From Haemonchus contortus (taxonomy: Eukaryota; Nematoda; Chromadorea; Rhabditida; Trichostrongylidae), in assembly GCA_000469685.2 (NCBI GenBank), contig LS997562.1:23262802-23326801 (forward strand): 64,000 nt of DNA, given 5' to 3'. Both the position numbers and the translations under genes were made by a program. Positions 41,931 to 53,880 of this stretch are shown here, in pieces (position 1 is the first letter of the stretch; each line of letters opens with the position of its first letter). The notes beneath the pieces are model-generated. The model did no database searches and had not been told where the DNA came from. It saw only the letters and a program-made list of their open reading frames with translations.

Positions 41931-43491
41931 TCGAGTTCAAGGTACCTTTCCTAACTGAGAATCAGAAACTGAATCAATTTATGCCTTTGAGTGACCAGAT
42001 TTCAAAATTCTCAGTTATGTAAGGCTAAATTTAGCCTCTCAGGGGCTTCGTCATTTGTCCTTTCGGGAAAGGGTGACTTTTTGCTGAATGTATTACCATT
42101 AACAACGGCATGCATGAGCATTAATGGCTGAGCTGCTGCCAACAATCTGTAGCCAGCCAATGCCGTTCAATAATCACATGCCACCTCCTTGCCTACTTTA
42201 TGCCTTTTTCAAGTGAAGTTCGAGACTTTTCTTTGTTTACCTTTTGTTTACCTACAAACAATGCCCTAGACGGATATGGTTAATATTTGACAAGTGAAAG
42301 GAGCCGACGGATGCGCTAACCCGTACGGGCAACACTCTCAGTCGGGCGAGGCCGGTCCTCGTCCGTTCTTCGGCTGGCTGGCATGTAATAGAAGAGGCTT
42401 TTGTTCCTACGAACAGCGTCCCCCCATCACCGGTTTTCTTCAAGCTTTTCATTCATCTTTTCATACTTTGCTCCACCCACATCCTCCTCCCACACTCGTC
42501 GGCAACACTTCATCATTCGCCAGTTTGTTTGTCACCACATCCATCATCCCTTGACCATGTTATGTTCAATAGCTTTCATTTGGGATATGCTCCCGTAAAC
42601 ATCCAGCAGTCAGAAAAGCCAAAGTCCGCTGTTCGTCTAACGCGGTACAACATTACCAGATGTTTTTTACTCAGTATTTTTTTAGTGTTTGAACAATTAC
42701 TTTGAATGAATGTGGACGTGTTTGGTAGGGGGGGGGGGGATACTTCCAGTGGTCCACGTTATTACTCAGAAGACTCCGCCTCTATATCTCTATATCATCT
42801 TATATTGGTCTAGAGAATCTCAAAACTGTTCTGATGTGGGACAATAGGTCCGATTAACAAAAGTACCCATAGGAGCGCTGAAATCCCGCCCAACAGACGA
42901 TACGTATATCTTCGAGTCACTAACGAACTTTTCTGGAATTAGTTAGATGTGTTGGGTGCGGTAATCCAAAACCCCAACTTAGGGACAATCCAAATGAATG
43001 CAATTTGAAATTTTTATTCTGAATTTTTCTAAAAATACATTCGGCTCCGCCCCGTAAGCCCCGTGAGTAGTGCGTATGAGTCGATTACCCAAACAAGTAC
43101 CCAAAGTGTAGGTGATAGCGCTTGGTCATCAAAATATCGCCTTCTTGGGGATGAAACTGCCATTTTATGGACACGCTCCGCCTTCAAACTAGGTGGATCA
43201 CTACCACTACCTTTGTTTTCTCATTTGGGACAACGAAAACACTTCGTTTATACTAAGCGAACATGTAGCTTCTGAAAGCACTTGCTGTAAACCTTGAATA
43301 GTTATCACCAGATGAAGGGGTCTTTTTCGGAACTGCACTGAGGTTGACGGTGAGGTACGCCAACTTTTAGTGCAAATAGCAAATAACGGCTCGTGGCAAT
43401 TTTTGGTGGTTGCCTAACGGATACAATGACTGGCAGGGTAAATTGATTTGTATGGCCGTGTTTCTACCCTCCTATACTCTGATCTGAGGGT
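41931..43491. other. No recognised gene
   Basis: Frames at 42252-42452 (-) and 42294-42554 (+) overlap in a GC-rich patch (42290-42420) and have no domain. There is a 12-base run of G near 42728. Confidence 0.3.
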
Positions 43492-43795
43492 GGACATGGT
43501 GTAGTGGGAAGTGACGCACTAATAAACACGCATGTGCCACGAGTTCGAATCCCGGGTCGGCATCCGCCTAGACCAACAAGGTCTTCCATCCTTCCGGGCC
43601 GGTAGATTGCTACCAGAATCGTCTAGGAGGTTAAAAGCATTGACTTACAATCAGAAACGGATTCATCAGCTGGCCACCGCAAACCGTTGATAGGCCACAA
43701 ACGCATTCAATACGCCACAACGTTTCTGATTGGAAGTCAAAAGGCCCATCCCGGGATTGATCAACGCCCAAAGACTTTAGTCTTTACTCATTAGT
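43492..43795 (+). mobile_element. tRNA-derived SINE, near-complete copy
   Basis: The head is TGGTGTAGTGGGAAGTGACG, with B box AGTTCGAATCCCGGGTCGG. The body has CGTCTAGGAGGTTAAAAGC and CTGGCCACCGCAAACCG, and an ACTTTAGTC tail. Confidence 0.85.
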
Positions 43796-44664
43796 ACTCT
43801 GATCTAGGAATAGTAATGTGGTCGAGGCGATACCAGGCACTGCCTAGCCTCCGCCCTGCCCTTCCTTGAATATGCATACTTTCCGCTGGGAAACCTTCCT
43901 GCTGCATGGAGAAGGGCTAGGATCCAAGCTACAAGGATTCGTAGATCAGTCATCATAGGAGGGGATTAGCCAAGGACTTGAATATGGAGAGTTTTCCCCT
44001 CTCTAGGTAGGATTACTGTTGACAAAGTTGTTTAAAAGTACCATACTATTAAAATTAATGTAGTATTGTCCATGCTGGTACCATACAAGGACGCCATCTA
44101 CATGTAGTTTGACAGGCTAGAATCGTTATAAATGAAATTCGTACTCATGGTGCACTCCGAGAAGCCAGTATACACTATTAAATCCACTAGTTTCTTCAAT
44201 TTCAAAGCCCTTCAGCACAATAAGCTTGAAGTTTCGATTAATGGGAGAAAGTGAATGGTTCTTCGCTTGTGAGAATCCCAATCAATTCTGCTTTCCCCAG
44301 CTCGTTACCCTACTTTTAAAATGGGTGAATGGATTCAGAGCAGTATAGGAGTCACCGTCATCCATTTGACCCATTTACCTGACTGGAATTCGCTTTCAGA
44401 CTCCTTCATCTTCCCAAAATCTTAGTAGCCCTTTAGTACCGAATTGGCTGAGCAGAAGAATCGTAGCAAAGGGTCAGGTAGATTGATGAACCCGAAAATT
44501 TCAAGTTCCCTGGGGGCCAGTAGATCAGCACTCAGGTCATGGTCATGGTGACGCAGGGTGCAATAAAAAGGCCACTAACGTGGCTAAACAAAGAATAAAA
44601 GAAGAAAAGACTCGGATTAAGTACACTTCACCATGCTTTGCACAGCAATAAGGTTACGAACTTA
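43796..44664. other. No feature recognised
   Basis: No open frame of interest and no repeat noticed. Confidence 0.3.
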
Positions 44665-45334
44665 AAGGCACGGTTCACGGTAAAAAAGTTACTGAGCTCT
44701 TCCTTTAGGAATACTCAACGCCCCCTATGGGTGGTAGAAGGAAACCTCTCGCTTCCACAATCTCGGCGCTTAAGGCATGTGGAAGCCCCGTTGCTGCCGT
44801 AGTTCGCATTCCCGCCCCTCGATCGGTGTCACGTTAGACGAGTGTCGAGACAATACAGATTGCTATTATTCGTTCTAGGACCCACGCACAATCAGCTAAT
44901 CGCCGAGTGATGAGGCGATGTTTTTCTTCCACTCTTTTTCCTCTGTTTTTCTTTTTGCTGCCGCAATCCCTTATTTAATTTCCTACTCCTCGAGCCTGAG
45001 AAAGGTGAGCTACTTTTGCTGTCACTAGGTTTTTTTTATTTATGCTTATAAGTGAATGAATTTTGGCTTATCATTGTCTGTTATTCGCACCAGGACCCAC
45101 ACGCGCGCAGTGAAACACACTCTTTAGCTCATCCGGACGCCCCACTCTTCTTCATTTTTCTGTTTCGTTCTCGTCCAGCCCCCTTTTTAAACGGTTTTTC
45201 GAGGCCTTTTTTCACTTTGGAAACACCGATGCACGCAGTTTCTTCACCTCAGTCGCACTATTTTCGATCTTGTTCTTCGATCTCCATTTTTCATCATAAT
45301 CTGGATTACCCAAATTTGTCGTGAACTGTGCCTT
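44665..45334 (+). mobile_element. ~670 bp MITE, AAGGCAC family (copy 2)
   Basis: The left end AAGGCACGGTTCACGG pairs with the right end CGTGAACTGTGCCTT. It is collinear with the copies at 39996 and 52576 throughout. The flanks (TTA left, TTG right) give no clean target duplication. Confidence 0.85.
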
Positions 45335-45600
45335 TGAGAGCTGTTTGAGCTTTCCCAAGTTTTTCCAAGATTGCTTAGATACTGTCATGGAAGCGTCCAC
45401 GTTCGACTTCTCACATAAAACTCCGGAGAAAAAGAAAATAAATCATCTAAAATGCATACCAACCTCAGCAATTGTCCAAGTAATAACCTCAAACTGTCCA
45501 GAGAACATCTTCGCCTTCTGATCAGCTCATCGTCGCTATTATACTTTTTGAAAGTCAAATACCGGTCCTGCGAGAGCGTTTGTTTTTGTTTCTTTTCATA

Positions 45601-46106
45601 CAGTAGCGCTCAAAAGTAGTCGGCCAACTTTAACTTATCGTAATTTTTTCTCAGTGGAGCGAATCACATGAAATTTTGATATGTTTAACTGAAGCATATT
45701 TTACACTGTCCAACACTACTCGACTGCAAAACAGTCATATCCATATATTAATGGGAAGGCGTTTGTAGACCGTGCTGAAAGCAAGTTTGTGACGTCTGCA
45801 ATTATTCCGACCTTATGTACGTTTTTCTTCTCTTCTGGGTTCGACATTAGTGCTCCTACACTTGAGACATGGCAAAAAGGAAAGGATTCCTAGAAGACCC
45901 ACCATTCGTATTTCCAGTTGATTTTTTGTTCAAGCCCTTTTGGATATCTGGAACATGATCAAATTTCAGGTTAATAGTGGTAAATATTGACACTACACAA
46001 ATGCAACACATAATGAAATTTCGCTTGATCAGATCCAGTAGGAAAGAAGTTACGACTAAAAATTATAACTGAAGAAGCATTTGGCCGAATACTTTTGAGC
46101 GCTACT
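45601..46106. mobile_element. 506 bp Tc1-like non-autonomous element
   Basis: The ends CAGTAGCGCTCAAAAGTA and TACTTTTGAGCGCTACTG are inverted repeats that continue through GGCCAA with one mismatch. TA flanks each side (45599-45600 and 46107-46108), the usual target of Tc1/mariner. No transposase remnant is seen. Confidence 0.85.
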
Positions 46107-46139
46107 GTAGCTACGATGAATAGCTTTACCATACTGTAC

Positions 46140-46440
46140 ATAAAGGATAAAGGATAAAGTTTTTGGCGTTAATTAATCTCGTCTGAGGGATGCGCCCCCG
46201 CACTCGACTTTCATTCAGAATCGTAGTGGCGTAATGAGTGCGTATGTGGCCTATACAATTACTTGCGGTGGCCAGCCGATGTACAAGTCAGTGCTTTTAT
46301 CCTCCCAGACGAGTCTGGTACCAATTCACCGACCCCGGAGGGATGGAAGGCTTGGTTGGCCTCGGGAGGCATCGATCCGAGATTCGAACCCCTGACCGTG
46401 CGTGTGATATAGTGCGCCACTTACCACTACACCACCGGCT
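46140..46440 (-). mobile_element. tRNA-derived SINE, near-complete copy
   Basis: It runs from an AAAGGATAAAGGATAAAG tail through GATGCGCCCCCGCACTCGAC, TTGCGGTGGCCAGCCGATG and TTTTATCCTCCCAGACGAGT to GATTCGAACCCCTGACCG and the head complement CACTACACCACC. Confidence 0.85.
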
Positions 46441-46886
46441 TTTCCGGAAGCCTTTACGAGATTTCTATGTAGGACATCATCACGTGTACATGAATAACAT
46501 ACATATCCGGGCACCTTTTTCTTGCCCATTGAACGACATAATGACGGGGAATTGTCTAGCCTTATGGAACACATACTGAAAGCCCCCAGAAGGTCCAGGA
46601 GAAAGTCTGGACTGTTGTGGAATTTTCGACAAGTACTTCCCACCAACCTACTAACGTTTTGCAACCTTGGTATTGAATTTTAAGTGAGGAAGTCCAGAAA
46701 TCCTTAAAAGACAAGCTCCAAGTCGCTTCTTCCCAGAACAATTCTTTTCTAGAGAGTCTCGGCTTTTCTCTTTTTTTAGTTTCATTTCAGTTTCCGTGAA
46801 ATCACTAACTTGACTCTTTCTTCGCTATGAACTTTTCTATACCATATTAAATAACTTTATATCGCTGAATATGTACTAATTTCTCA
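46441..46886. other. No feature recognised
   Basis: Nothing supported between the SINE and the MITE. Confidence 0.3.
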
Positions 46887-47351
46887 AAGGCACAATTCAC
46901 GATAATTTTGGATAATCCAGATTATGATGAAAAATAGAAGACAAGATCGAAACTAGTGCGACTGAGGTGAAGAAACTGCGTGCATCGATGTTTCCAAAGT
47001 AAAAAAAAGGCTTCGAAAAACCGTTGAAAAGGGGGGCTAGACGAGAATGCAACCAGAAAAATGAAGAAGGGTGGGGCGTTTGGACGAGCTAAAACAGTGC
47101 GTTTCACTGCGCGCGTGTGGGTCCTGGTGCGAATAACAGACAATGGTAAGCCAAAATTCATTCATTCATAAGCATGAATAAACAAAAAACCCTAGTAACA
47201 GCAATAGTAGCTCACCTTTTTCAGCCTCTAGGAGTAGGAAATTAAATAAGGGATAGCAGCAGCAAAAAGAAACAGGGGAAAAAAGAATGGGAGAATAACA
47301 TCGCCTCATCACTAGGCGATTAGCTGATTGTGCGTGGGTCCTAAAACGAAT
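46887..47351 (-). mobile_element. AAGGCAC family MITE, truncated copy
   Basis: It is inverted relative to the other copies. The end AAGGCACAATTCACG at 46887 leads into GATAATCCAGATTATGATG and the rest in order. Similarity stops near 47351 at GGGTCCTAAAACGAATG, so the other terminal repeat is missing. Confidence 0.8.
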
Positions 47352-47912
47352 GTATGATTTTATTTCTTTTACTAAGAGCATCAAAATTCCTTCCAAATGA
47401 TCGTTCATAGCCGAAATCGGGACAATGGCAACAAGAGCCAACAGCACTCGAGACTGAGTTTTCCCATGCTCATCGGCTTTTTTGCATTCCTCAGAAGCCT
47501 TCTAGAGACCTAATTGTCTGAGGGGCTAAAAACTAATGCGAAGAAAACCACATTTCCTTGCCAGTTTTTTTTTTGTCAGGAAACAAAAAGAATGAGTGCA
47601 ACTCTCTGTGATTCTCAACTATGTCCCTAGAATCCCTTGGAATGGCTCTTACTATCGGTTTCCACAGCTGAGCTTCCTTGACTTTGAGTAAACGGGTACG
47701 TTCAGGTGCCACTAGCCACATGCTCCCTAATAGGATTAGCAGCTTGGTTGACCAGTTTTTCCGATGTATGATTATAAAGGCAGAACTCGATCTGGTAATT
47801 TAGGCTAACATATACGCGGTCTTCGCACCTCTTAATACGCACTGTACCCTGCACACTCACATTAAATTGACTTTCTATAAAATAATGAAAAATCACCATT
47901 TTCATCAAAATA
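47352..47912. other. No feature recognised
   Basis: Short frames on the minus strand have no domain. Confidence 0.3.
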
Positions 47913-48491
47913 TTAGGTTGATGCATAATTATTGCGGATTTTTTTGCGGCTTTTTTCTCTCGATAGAATTTGAATATTGAGTTCGGATTTTTTTCTAGAA
48001 ATGATCTACTTGATTTCCTCTACAAGAATATACTCGCAACACCATCCGCATATTCACAAAATTAGGCTTTACTACTTCGAGAAAGTTTGGAATGTGGCAC
48101 AGTCATTCCGCGATCTCAGTAACTTTTCGGCGATCGAACAATCAGTCAGGGTCAACCAAGAAATGGGATCTGCTCCTAATCCTCCATATTCACCAGCAGA
48201 AACTTTTATGGATATCTCGTCATCCGTTCATCGGAAAAATGGCTAGAGAATAGAAGTTACGTCGATTTGGATGACTTGATGGCCGATGTCAGGGCGTGGA
48301 TCGCCCGTAAGATCAAAACTTCCTCGCTTGCGGAATCCATCTATATAGCCAATGGGAATCAGTGCTTGACGTATATAGATGGTGGATAAGTTTCGGAGTA
48401 ATTATTTGGACATGATTTTGTTCAGTATTTTTATCGTTTCGTTAAAGAAAACTTGCTGAAAAAAACCCGCAATAATTATGCGTCATCCTAA
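47913..48491 (+). mobile_element. Internally deleted mariner element (copy A)
   Basis: The ends TTAGGTTGATGCATAATTAT and, reversed, ATAATTATGCGTCATCCTAA are mariner-type inverted repeats, flanked by TA. It keeps both ends of a transposase with the middle missing: an N-terminal piece resembling the helix-turn-helix (IRLYYFEKVWNVAQSFRDL) and a C-terminal piece (PPYSPAETFMD, then QCLTYIDGG). Stops and frameshifts break it. Length is 579 bp, against about 1.3 kb for full mariners. Confidence 0.85.
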
Positions 48492-50254
48492 TATTTCATC
48501 ACTCCATTGTTCTCTTCTAACTCAATTGAAGGGTCCCCCCGAAGGATTTCTTTTTGCTTTTTCGCTTAGAGAACTCGTACACCTCGTACCTACTACTCTC
48601 TGTAAAACCGCTCATTCACCTGATTTTCTTAACTTTTCTTCCTGATATCTGAATCACTGCTTTCCTCTGTATCATGTAAGAGCGACCAGTTAAGAGGAAA
48701 ATCGCATTCTAATGAGCTTCTCAGAAGGGCAAGTGACTCTGTGCTTCTTACATTAATTCACATTGCCACAATTAATTCAGTGCAGTTGATGAACTATACT
48801 TTTTATATCGAAAGAATTTGCATGAGGTCCTGTTCTGAATCATTTCTGAGACCTCGTCGTACCATGAGTCTCACATAGCCGCCGACCAAATAATTTTTGA
48901 GTCATCGCTGTGCCCTGAATTTGACTATAGCCATCATTCGCCATAAAGGACGCTATATGGCGCAGTTGAGTTGTTTGTTATGATTCAATAAATTTGTTTG
49001 CTCGATTCAAGAGGAGGATTTTGCATTTGGGCTGGGAAGTGGTGCTTGGAAATGTGGGAGGGGGTAGGGAGAGTCATTCTGACAATTCTCTACGTCGCCA
49101 TGCTTCCTGGTTCTGATGAAATCCCAGCTGTGGCTTCCAACTGGTTAGACAAAATTTTTATGAAACTCTAGTCGGCCACTGAAGACTTCTAGGACTAGGC
49201 CGCGCATCAATTAGCCGATTCTGAATCTGGCCGTGTTCAGCGAAAATTCCATTCAAAACTTCGGATCCTTGACTTTGAGTCCTCACTGATTGTTGGCAAA
49301 AACTTGATTTCCATTTGAACCTTACAAGCATTACTGGGGTAAGATCGATTCAAGTTTATCCATGGAATCGAGACCTCGGGTAGGGTGCGTAGCGGACCTT
49401 GGCTGAGCTACCTATCTTCTCAAGTGGCAGACCTTTTGGAAAGCTTTTGCAAAATTGAATCGAACTAAAGTTGGATAGTCGTCTGCTAGTGAGGGCGCTC
49501 TCCCAATGATTTGCATAAGCCTTGCAGGAATTTCATTGACTGTGTAGGCCATTCATTAGGGAGAAGTCACTGCATTCTCTGCAAAATGGTAATGAAAAGC
49601 AGCCATTTTCGAAATTTGCTCTGTAAAAATGACGCTTGTTCATTAACTCTGCGGATCTTAGAACTCCCTATGCTGCCTCATTTTCCTCTTCCTTTTTTGG
49701 TCTTCTATTATTATTACGTTTATAATTATACCCTGATTACTTTAATTACACTCTAAATCAACTTTCTTTATAAGTAGGGTCTGAACGAGTGTTGAGCGGA
49801 TATCTTCGCCCTCTCAATTATTTCTAAATGTCCTGCTTACTGTACTGTGATTCATCTTTCCATGACCAGAACCAACCTGATTTCCATTGATAAATTTCTT
49901 TAATAATATCTGATTCGAAATGTTTTTGCAATTACATGACGATTCTAAAGACTCACTTGCGTGTAGCGTACCAAACTATTATCCAAATAACAAGTTTGGC
50001 TGGGGTATCAGTACTGTGGTGCGGAAGTAAATTGAGCTCCTAATCGAATCGAAGAATCGGATCAAGCGTTGACTGCATACATCACGAAATTTTGAACATT
50101 GAAAGGATGCTAGTGATTTTGTTGTCATAATTCTGCGGATCAAATATCTGTTCATAGTCAATAGAGGACTTTGTCGGATGCATGGCCCAACTCAAAACCT
50201 TCTTTTGGGGTTTGTTAATTGCTATTATTTCCCGCAATACGTAATCCCTATGTC
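48492..50254. other. No recognised gene
   Basis: Frames of up to 81 codons have no domain. The last few hundred bases are AT-rich. Confidence 0.3.
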
Positions 50255-50335
50255 TCGCAATATTGGCGAGTTATGAGCAAAACTTCGGTCTCCGACGAGG
50301 TTCGAACCTGCTTTGTGTTTTCCAACCGGCCCTAA
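50255..50335 (-). mobile_element. Second tRNA-like SINE family, inverted partial copy
   Basis: The minus strand reads CAGGTTCGAACCTCGTC then AGTTTTGCTCATAACTCGCC. This matches the body of the plus-strand copy that begins about 40 bp away. Confidence 0.55.
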
Positions 50336-50377
50336 AAACCATTAAGAAGGTGAGGTCTGGGTGGGATTCTCGGCAGT

Positions 50378-50510
50378 GTAAGGGTTGAAGAGCAATGTGC
50401 CCTGAAAGCACAAGTAGGGGTATGAGTCCTCCGAAGGTCTCAATCTGAAGCTGAGGTTATGCTCATAACTCGCCAGACTTGTCAGCCAAAATTTTCAGTT
50501 ATCAAGCTGA
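50378..50510 (+). mobile_element. Second tRNA-like SINE family, copy
   Basis: GGCAGTGTAAGGGTTGAAGAG, a diverged B box (GGTATGAGTCC), then GCTCATAACTCGCCAGACTT. Collinear with 30235-30360. Confidence 0.55.
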
Positions 50511-50820
50511 AAACCTGTCATGCTACTTTCTGAGGAAAAAGGTTCCCAAAAGAACTTAAATCTAATCGGAAGTCGAAAAAGACAACCGAAATGAATAAAC
50601 TTATGGCAAGCGTACAAAAAGATTTCTAATAGGCGCATGTGAATAATTTCCCAAAGTTATCATCTGAACTAGAGCTACAGCTATTCGAAATGAGAACCTC
50701 ATTCAAATATGGCATTTTCCTCTGTCGTATCGCACTATTTCGAAATTCTGATATTTTCGTTTTTTTCGTGATGTACTCGTTCAATTGGTTTAAATTTATG
50801 CAGATTGCTAATTTACAGCG

Positions 50821-50988
50821 ATGGATCTATGGCAATGGTTGGCCACAGGTGGTTCAGTGGCCTGTTTAGCGGTCATATTGGCCCTGTGCTGTTTTGTATT
50901 ATGTCGAAGGAGTAGCTCTTCGTACGAGGTCTCCAAGGCAGTCATGCATCAAAACGTACCACAAGGAGGAAATGAGTTCTACGTCTGA
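50821..50988 (+). CDS. 55-residue single-pass membrane protein
   Basis: The ATG at 50821 lies 2 nt after TAATTTACAG, an ideal nematode 3' splice site, so the mRNA is probably trans-spliced to a spliced leader. The protein begins MDLWQWLATG. Residues 10-28 (GSVACLAVILALCCFVLC) form one hydrophobic segment, followed by Arg-Arg and a serine run. The cytoplasmic tail (about residues 29-55) ends N-E-F-Y-V, which fits a class II PDZ-binding end. There is no cleavable signal peptide. The Arg pair after the segment suggests the C-terminus is inside the cell. Downstream, gttagt at 50999 and a TTTTCAG acceptor at 51792 define a 3'-UTR intron, and AATAAA follows at 51931. I do not recognise a family. 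It could instead be part of a longer spliced gene if GAG|gtctcc at 50928/50929 is used. Confidence 0.6.
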   Translation: MDLWQWLATGGSVACLAVILALCCFVLCRRSSSSYEVSKAVMHQNVPQGGNEFYV

Positions 50989-51279
50989 TAGTGGAGGTTA
51001 GTGATCACTGTTCAGTTGGTGAATTTAGCAAAAATTAACCATGACGATGGCTATTTAGAGGAGTTGTAAATGTAACTCCAGCGCTCCCTTGAAGGTCAAA
51101 AGACTTGAATTCATGACACCGCTCAAAACTCTTGATTCCTCAGTAACCCTTACACTTGAATTGATAAGACAACTACATAACTATCATTGAACAGCCGGTT
51201 GTTAGCATCGAACCAGGCGCACAACTGATTTAGTAACCACCGAACCTGACTGGTATCTGCCCTCACATCCGTACATCGG

Positions 51280-51420
51280 CTGTTCCCACCCCCGAGTCAT
51301 TGAGTGGGCCATTGTTTATTCAAATGTTGGTACGATTCTGGATAAAGGTCCATGAATTGTCACAACCTACAGAAAGGTCTGATCACCTCCAAAAACTTTA
51401 TCATTCTGAAATACGATAAC
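51280..51420 (+). mobile_element. tRNA-derived SINE, strongly decayed 3' part
   Basis: GTACATCGGCTGTTCCCACC, GGTACGATTCTGGAT and AAAAACTTTATCATT resemble the distal body in order. Weak call. Confidence 0.35.
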
Positions 51421-51955
51421 CGAAGGTCCACAGCATTGAGCATTCAAGCCCTCTGCGATCCTGTGCTGAGGCAGGGTGCATGGCGCATCTCAAAAGACCT
51501 GATTCCCTGATCCGAGCAACTTCTTGTTAGAAGATTTCGTGGTCACCAGAGCACATTTACAACTCGGAACGTCTCATTCTGGGTGATGAATAAAACATGA
51601 AGGGGAGCAGTTACTGAAGAGCAGTACTGGTACTTCATCGGAAGACGCCTGAAGGGCAAAAAACCTACTTAGCATTCAAAAAACATATTCTGGACCATGT
51701 TTCTAATGGCAGTGTCTCCCTCCAGCAACTCATTCTCAACCAAAGTAGCTTTCTGTCCGAGTGAATTTTACTGAATTCATCTTCATTTTCAGGTGACCGA
51801 CTTTGGATGAACTCTACGGACTCACGGGCTGATTAAGATGTGCCTTTACCACACAACCGGAAGCCTATTATTACGAAAAAACAACTCCGATCAGAGGCCA
51901 TTATTGATATTTATTTCTTTCAAGAAATACAATAAAGTACTCAAGGAGATGTATA

Positions 51956-52575
51956 AACTGTTTGTGTCAGGCTTGCTTGGCGTGGAACCAAATAGGGAAT
52001 CGATGGGAAGGAAAAATAAACCTCCAAACAGAGCAGAAAAAAGGAAAAAAAACAATCTCACTGATTTAATTACGAAAATTACATGACGACATCGGTCAAG
52101 TAAGTATCATCGGCGCAGGCAGCAAACTGCTGCCATGCTCGAAATCTCGTCATCAACTGTCTTGAACCAACCATGCTTCTTTCAAGGGGTTGTTGTTAGG
52201 GATTTCTCCTAAGGAAAAGTCAAAATCAAGGTAAATTGGAAAAAGGTGCTCCGGGAAGTGAACAGATAAGGTCGCTGCCTTCCTATTGAGCTTATCTGAC
52301 AGCGATCCAGCCGACACTACTCTCTGACTACCTCCCTTTTTTTGCGCTTCTGGAACACTTCGCAGGTATGACCAATAGTCATCTACTCGAGAAATCGAGC
52401 GCCCAACAGTCCTGAATAGTCCTTCCTCAAAAGCACTGTGGACGAGTTGGTATAGAAGAACAAGGCACAACTCTTCAAAAAAAGGGAACTCCATACAGAA
52501 CGAGTTGAAGTCACATGGATTCAATTCCTATCCGCGCGAATCATTGCTAGTTGTCTCGCAGTAGCAAATGACTTA
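51956..52575. other. No recognised gene
   Basis: A 123-codon minus-strand frame (52153-52524) has no known domain. There is no clear acceptor or donor around it. Confidence 0.3.
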
Positions 52576-53241
52576 AAGGCACTGTTCACGATGAAAAGAT
52601 TACTGAGTTCATCACTTAGGAATACTCAGCGGCCCCCATGGGTGGTAAAAGGGATCCTCTCGCTCCCACAATCTCGGCGCTAAGGGCATAGTGGAAGCCC
52701 CGTTGTTGCCGTAGTTCGCGTTCCCGCCCCTCAATCGGTGTCACGTTAAACGAGTGTCGAGACAATACAGATTGCTATTATTCGTTCTGGGACCCACGCA
52801 CAATCAGCTAATCGCCGAGTGATGAGGCGATGTTTTTCTCCCATTCTTCTTTCCTCCGTTTTTCTTTTTGCTGCCGCGATCCCTTATTTAATTTCCTACT
52901 TCTAGGGGCTGAAAAAAGTGAGCTACTTTTGCTGCTACTAGGGTTTTTGTTTATTTATGCTTGTAAGTAAATGAATTTTTGCTTACCATTGTCTGTTATT
53001 CGCACCAGGACCCACACGCGCGCAGTGAAGCACACTGTTTAGCTCGTCCGGACGCCCCACCTTCTTTATCTTTCTTGTTTCATTCTCGTCCAGCCTCCTT
53101 TTTAACGGTTTTTCGAAGCCTTTTTTCACTTTGTAAACACCGATGCACGCAGTTTCTTCATCTCAGTCGCACTAGTTTCGATCTTGTCTTCCGTTTTTCA
53201 TCATAATCTGGATTACCCAAAATTATCGTGAACTGTGCCTT
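52576..53241 (+). mobile_element. ~666 bp MITE, AAGGCAC family (copy 4)
   Basis: The ends are AAGGCACTGTTCACGAT and CGTGAACTGTGCCTT. It is full length and collinear with the copies at 39996 and 44665. It sits between the convergent 3' ends of the two small genes. Confidence 0.85.
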
Positions 53242-53880
53242 AACTAATCGATATTTAAAACATCATTTGACCTCACCAATCGAGAACTGCTTGAAAAGTA
53301 TTATACGTCTAATTTTCGTGACACGATCACGGGGTAGAAGTTGGAGCTCTTTATACCAAAAAGGGCTATAAGCCGGACAAGGAGTTCCATATATTGAAAG
53401 GAACGCAAGAACTGAAGAAGATTAAGAAGTCAAACAGTTTCATTTAGTGTTTTATTATTACACAGAATTATCTATTGGAATGCTTGAACTGAGAAGAAAA
53501 CCCCATCCTATTGACTTCTTGCTCAATCCTTCATTCCTGATAGTGAATTTATACATACATACAACAAATCCACGGTTAAATTCTTGCTTCAAAGGTTATC
53601 CACAAATTAAATTTTACAAACATTTCAATAAATTATTTATATTCATCACAGTCATGGCTTAATCCAGTATTATTCCGAGAAAATATTTGTGTTAAACTCA
53701 TTTCATTGTTTTTAAATTCTGTTTGCTCCCAGATCCAGCTTTACCAGTCATTCAAACAATAGTGACTGACTGGCACTTGAAAAATAGTAATAAATACAAA
53801 ATAACTAAAAATTACATATCACAATCGTACCAAGTTTGGAAATGAATGCTCAGATCAGGTTTCAATGAAGGAATTCTTTG

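Larger units (their letters stand above)
50819..51955 (+). other. Transcript model of the 55-residue protein gene
   Basis: The first exon is 50819-50998 and the second begins at 51793. The intron runs gttagt to TTCATTTTCAG. AATAAA at 51931-51936 sets the likely 3' end near 51950. The stop lies 10 nt before the exon junction, too close to trigger junction-dependent decay. The intron carries a decayed SINE-like stretch at about 51280-51420. Confidence 0.45.

Noticed and set aside
46238..46579. 113-codon plus-strand frame
   Set aside because: It overlaps the minus-strand SINE; similar peptides recur in other SINE copies (63071, 31539), so it is a SINE shadow.
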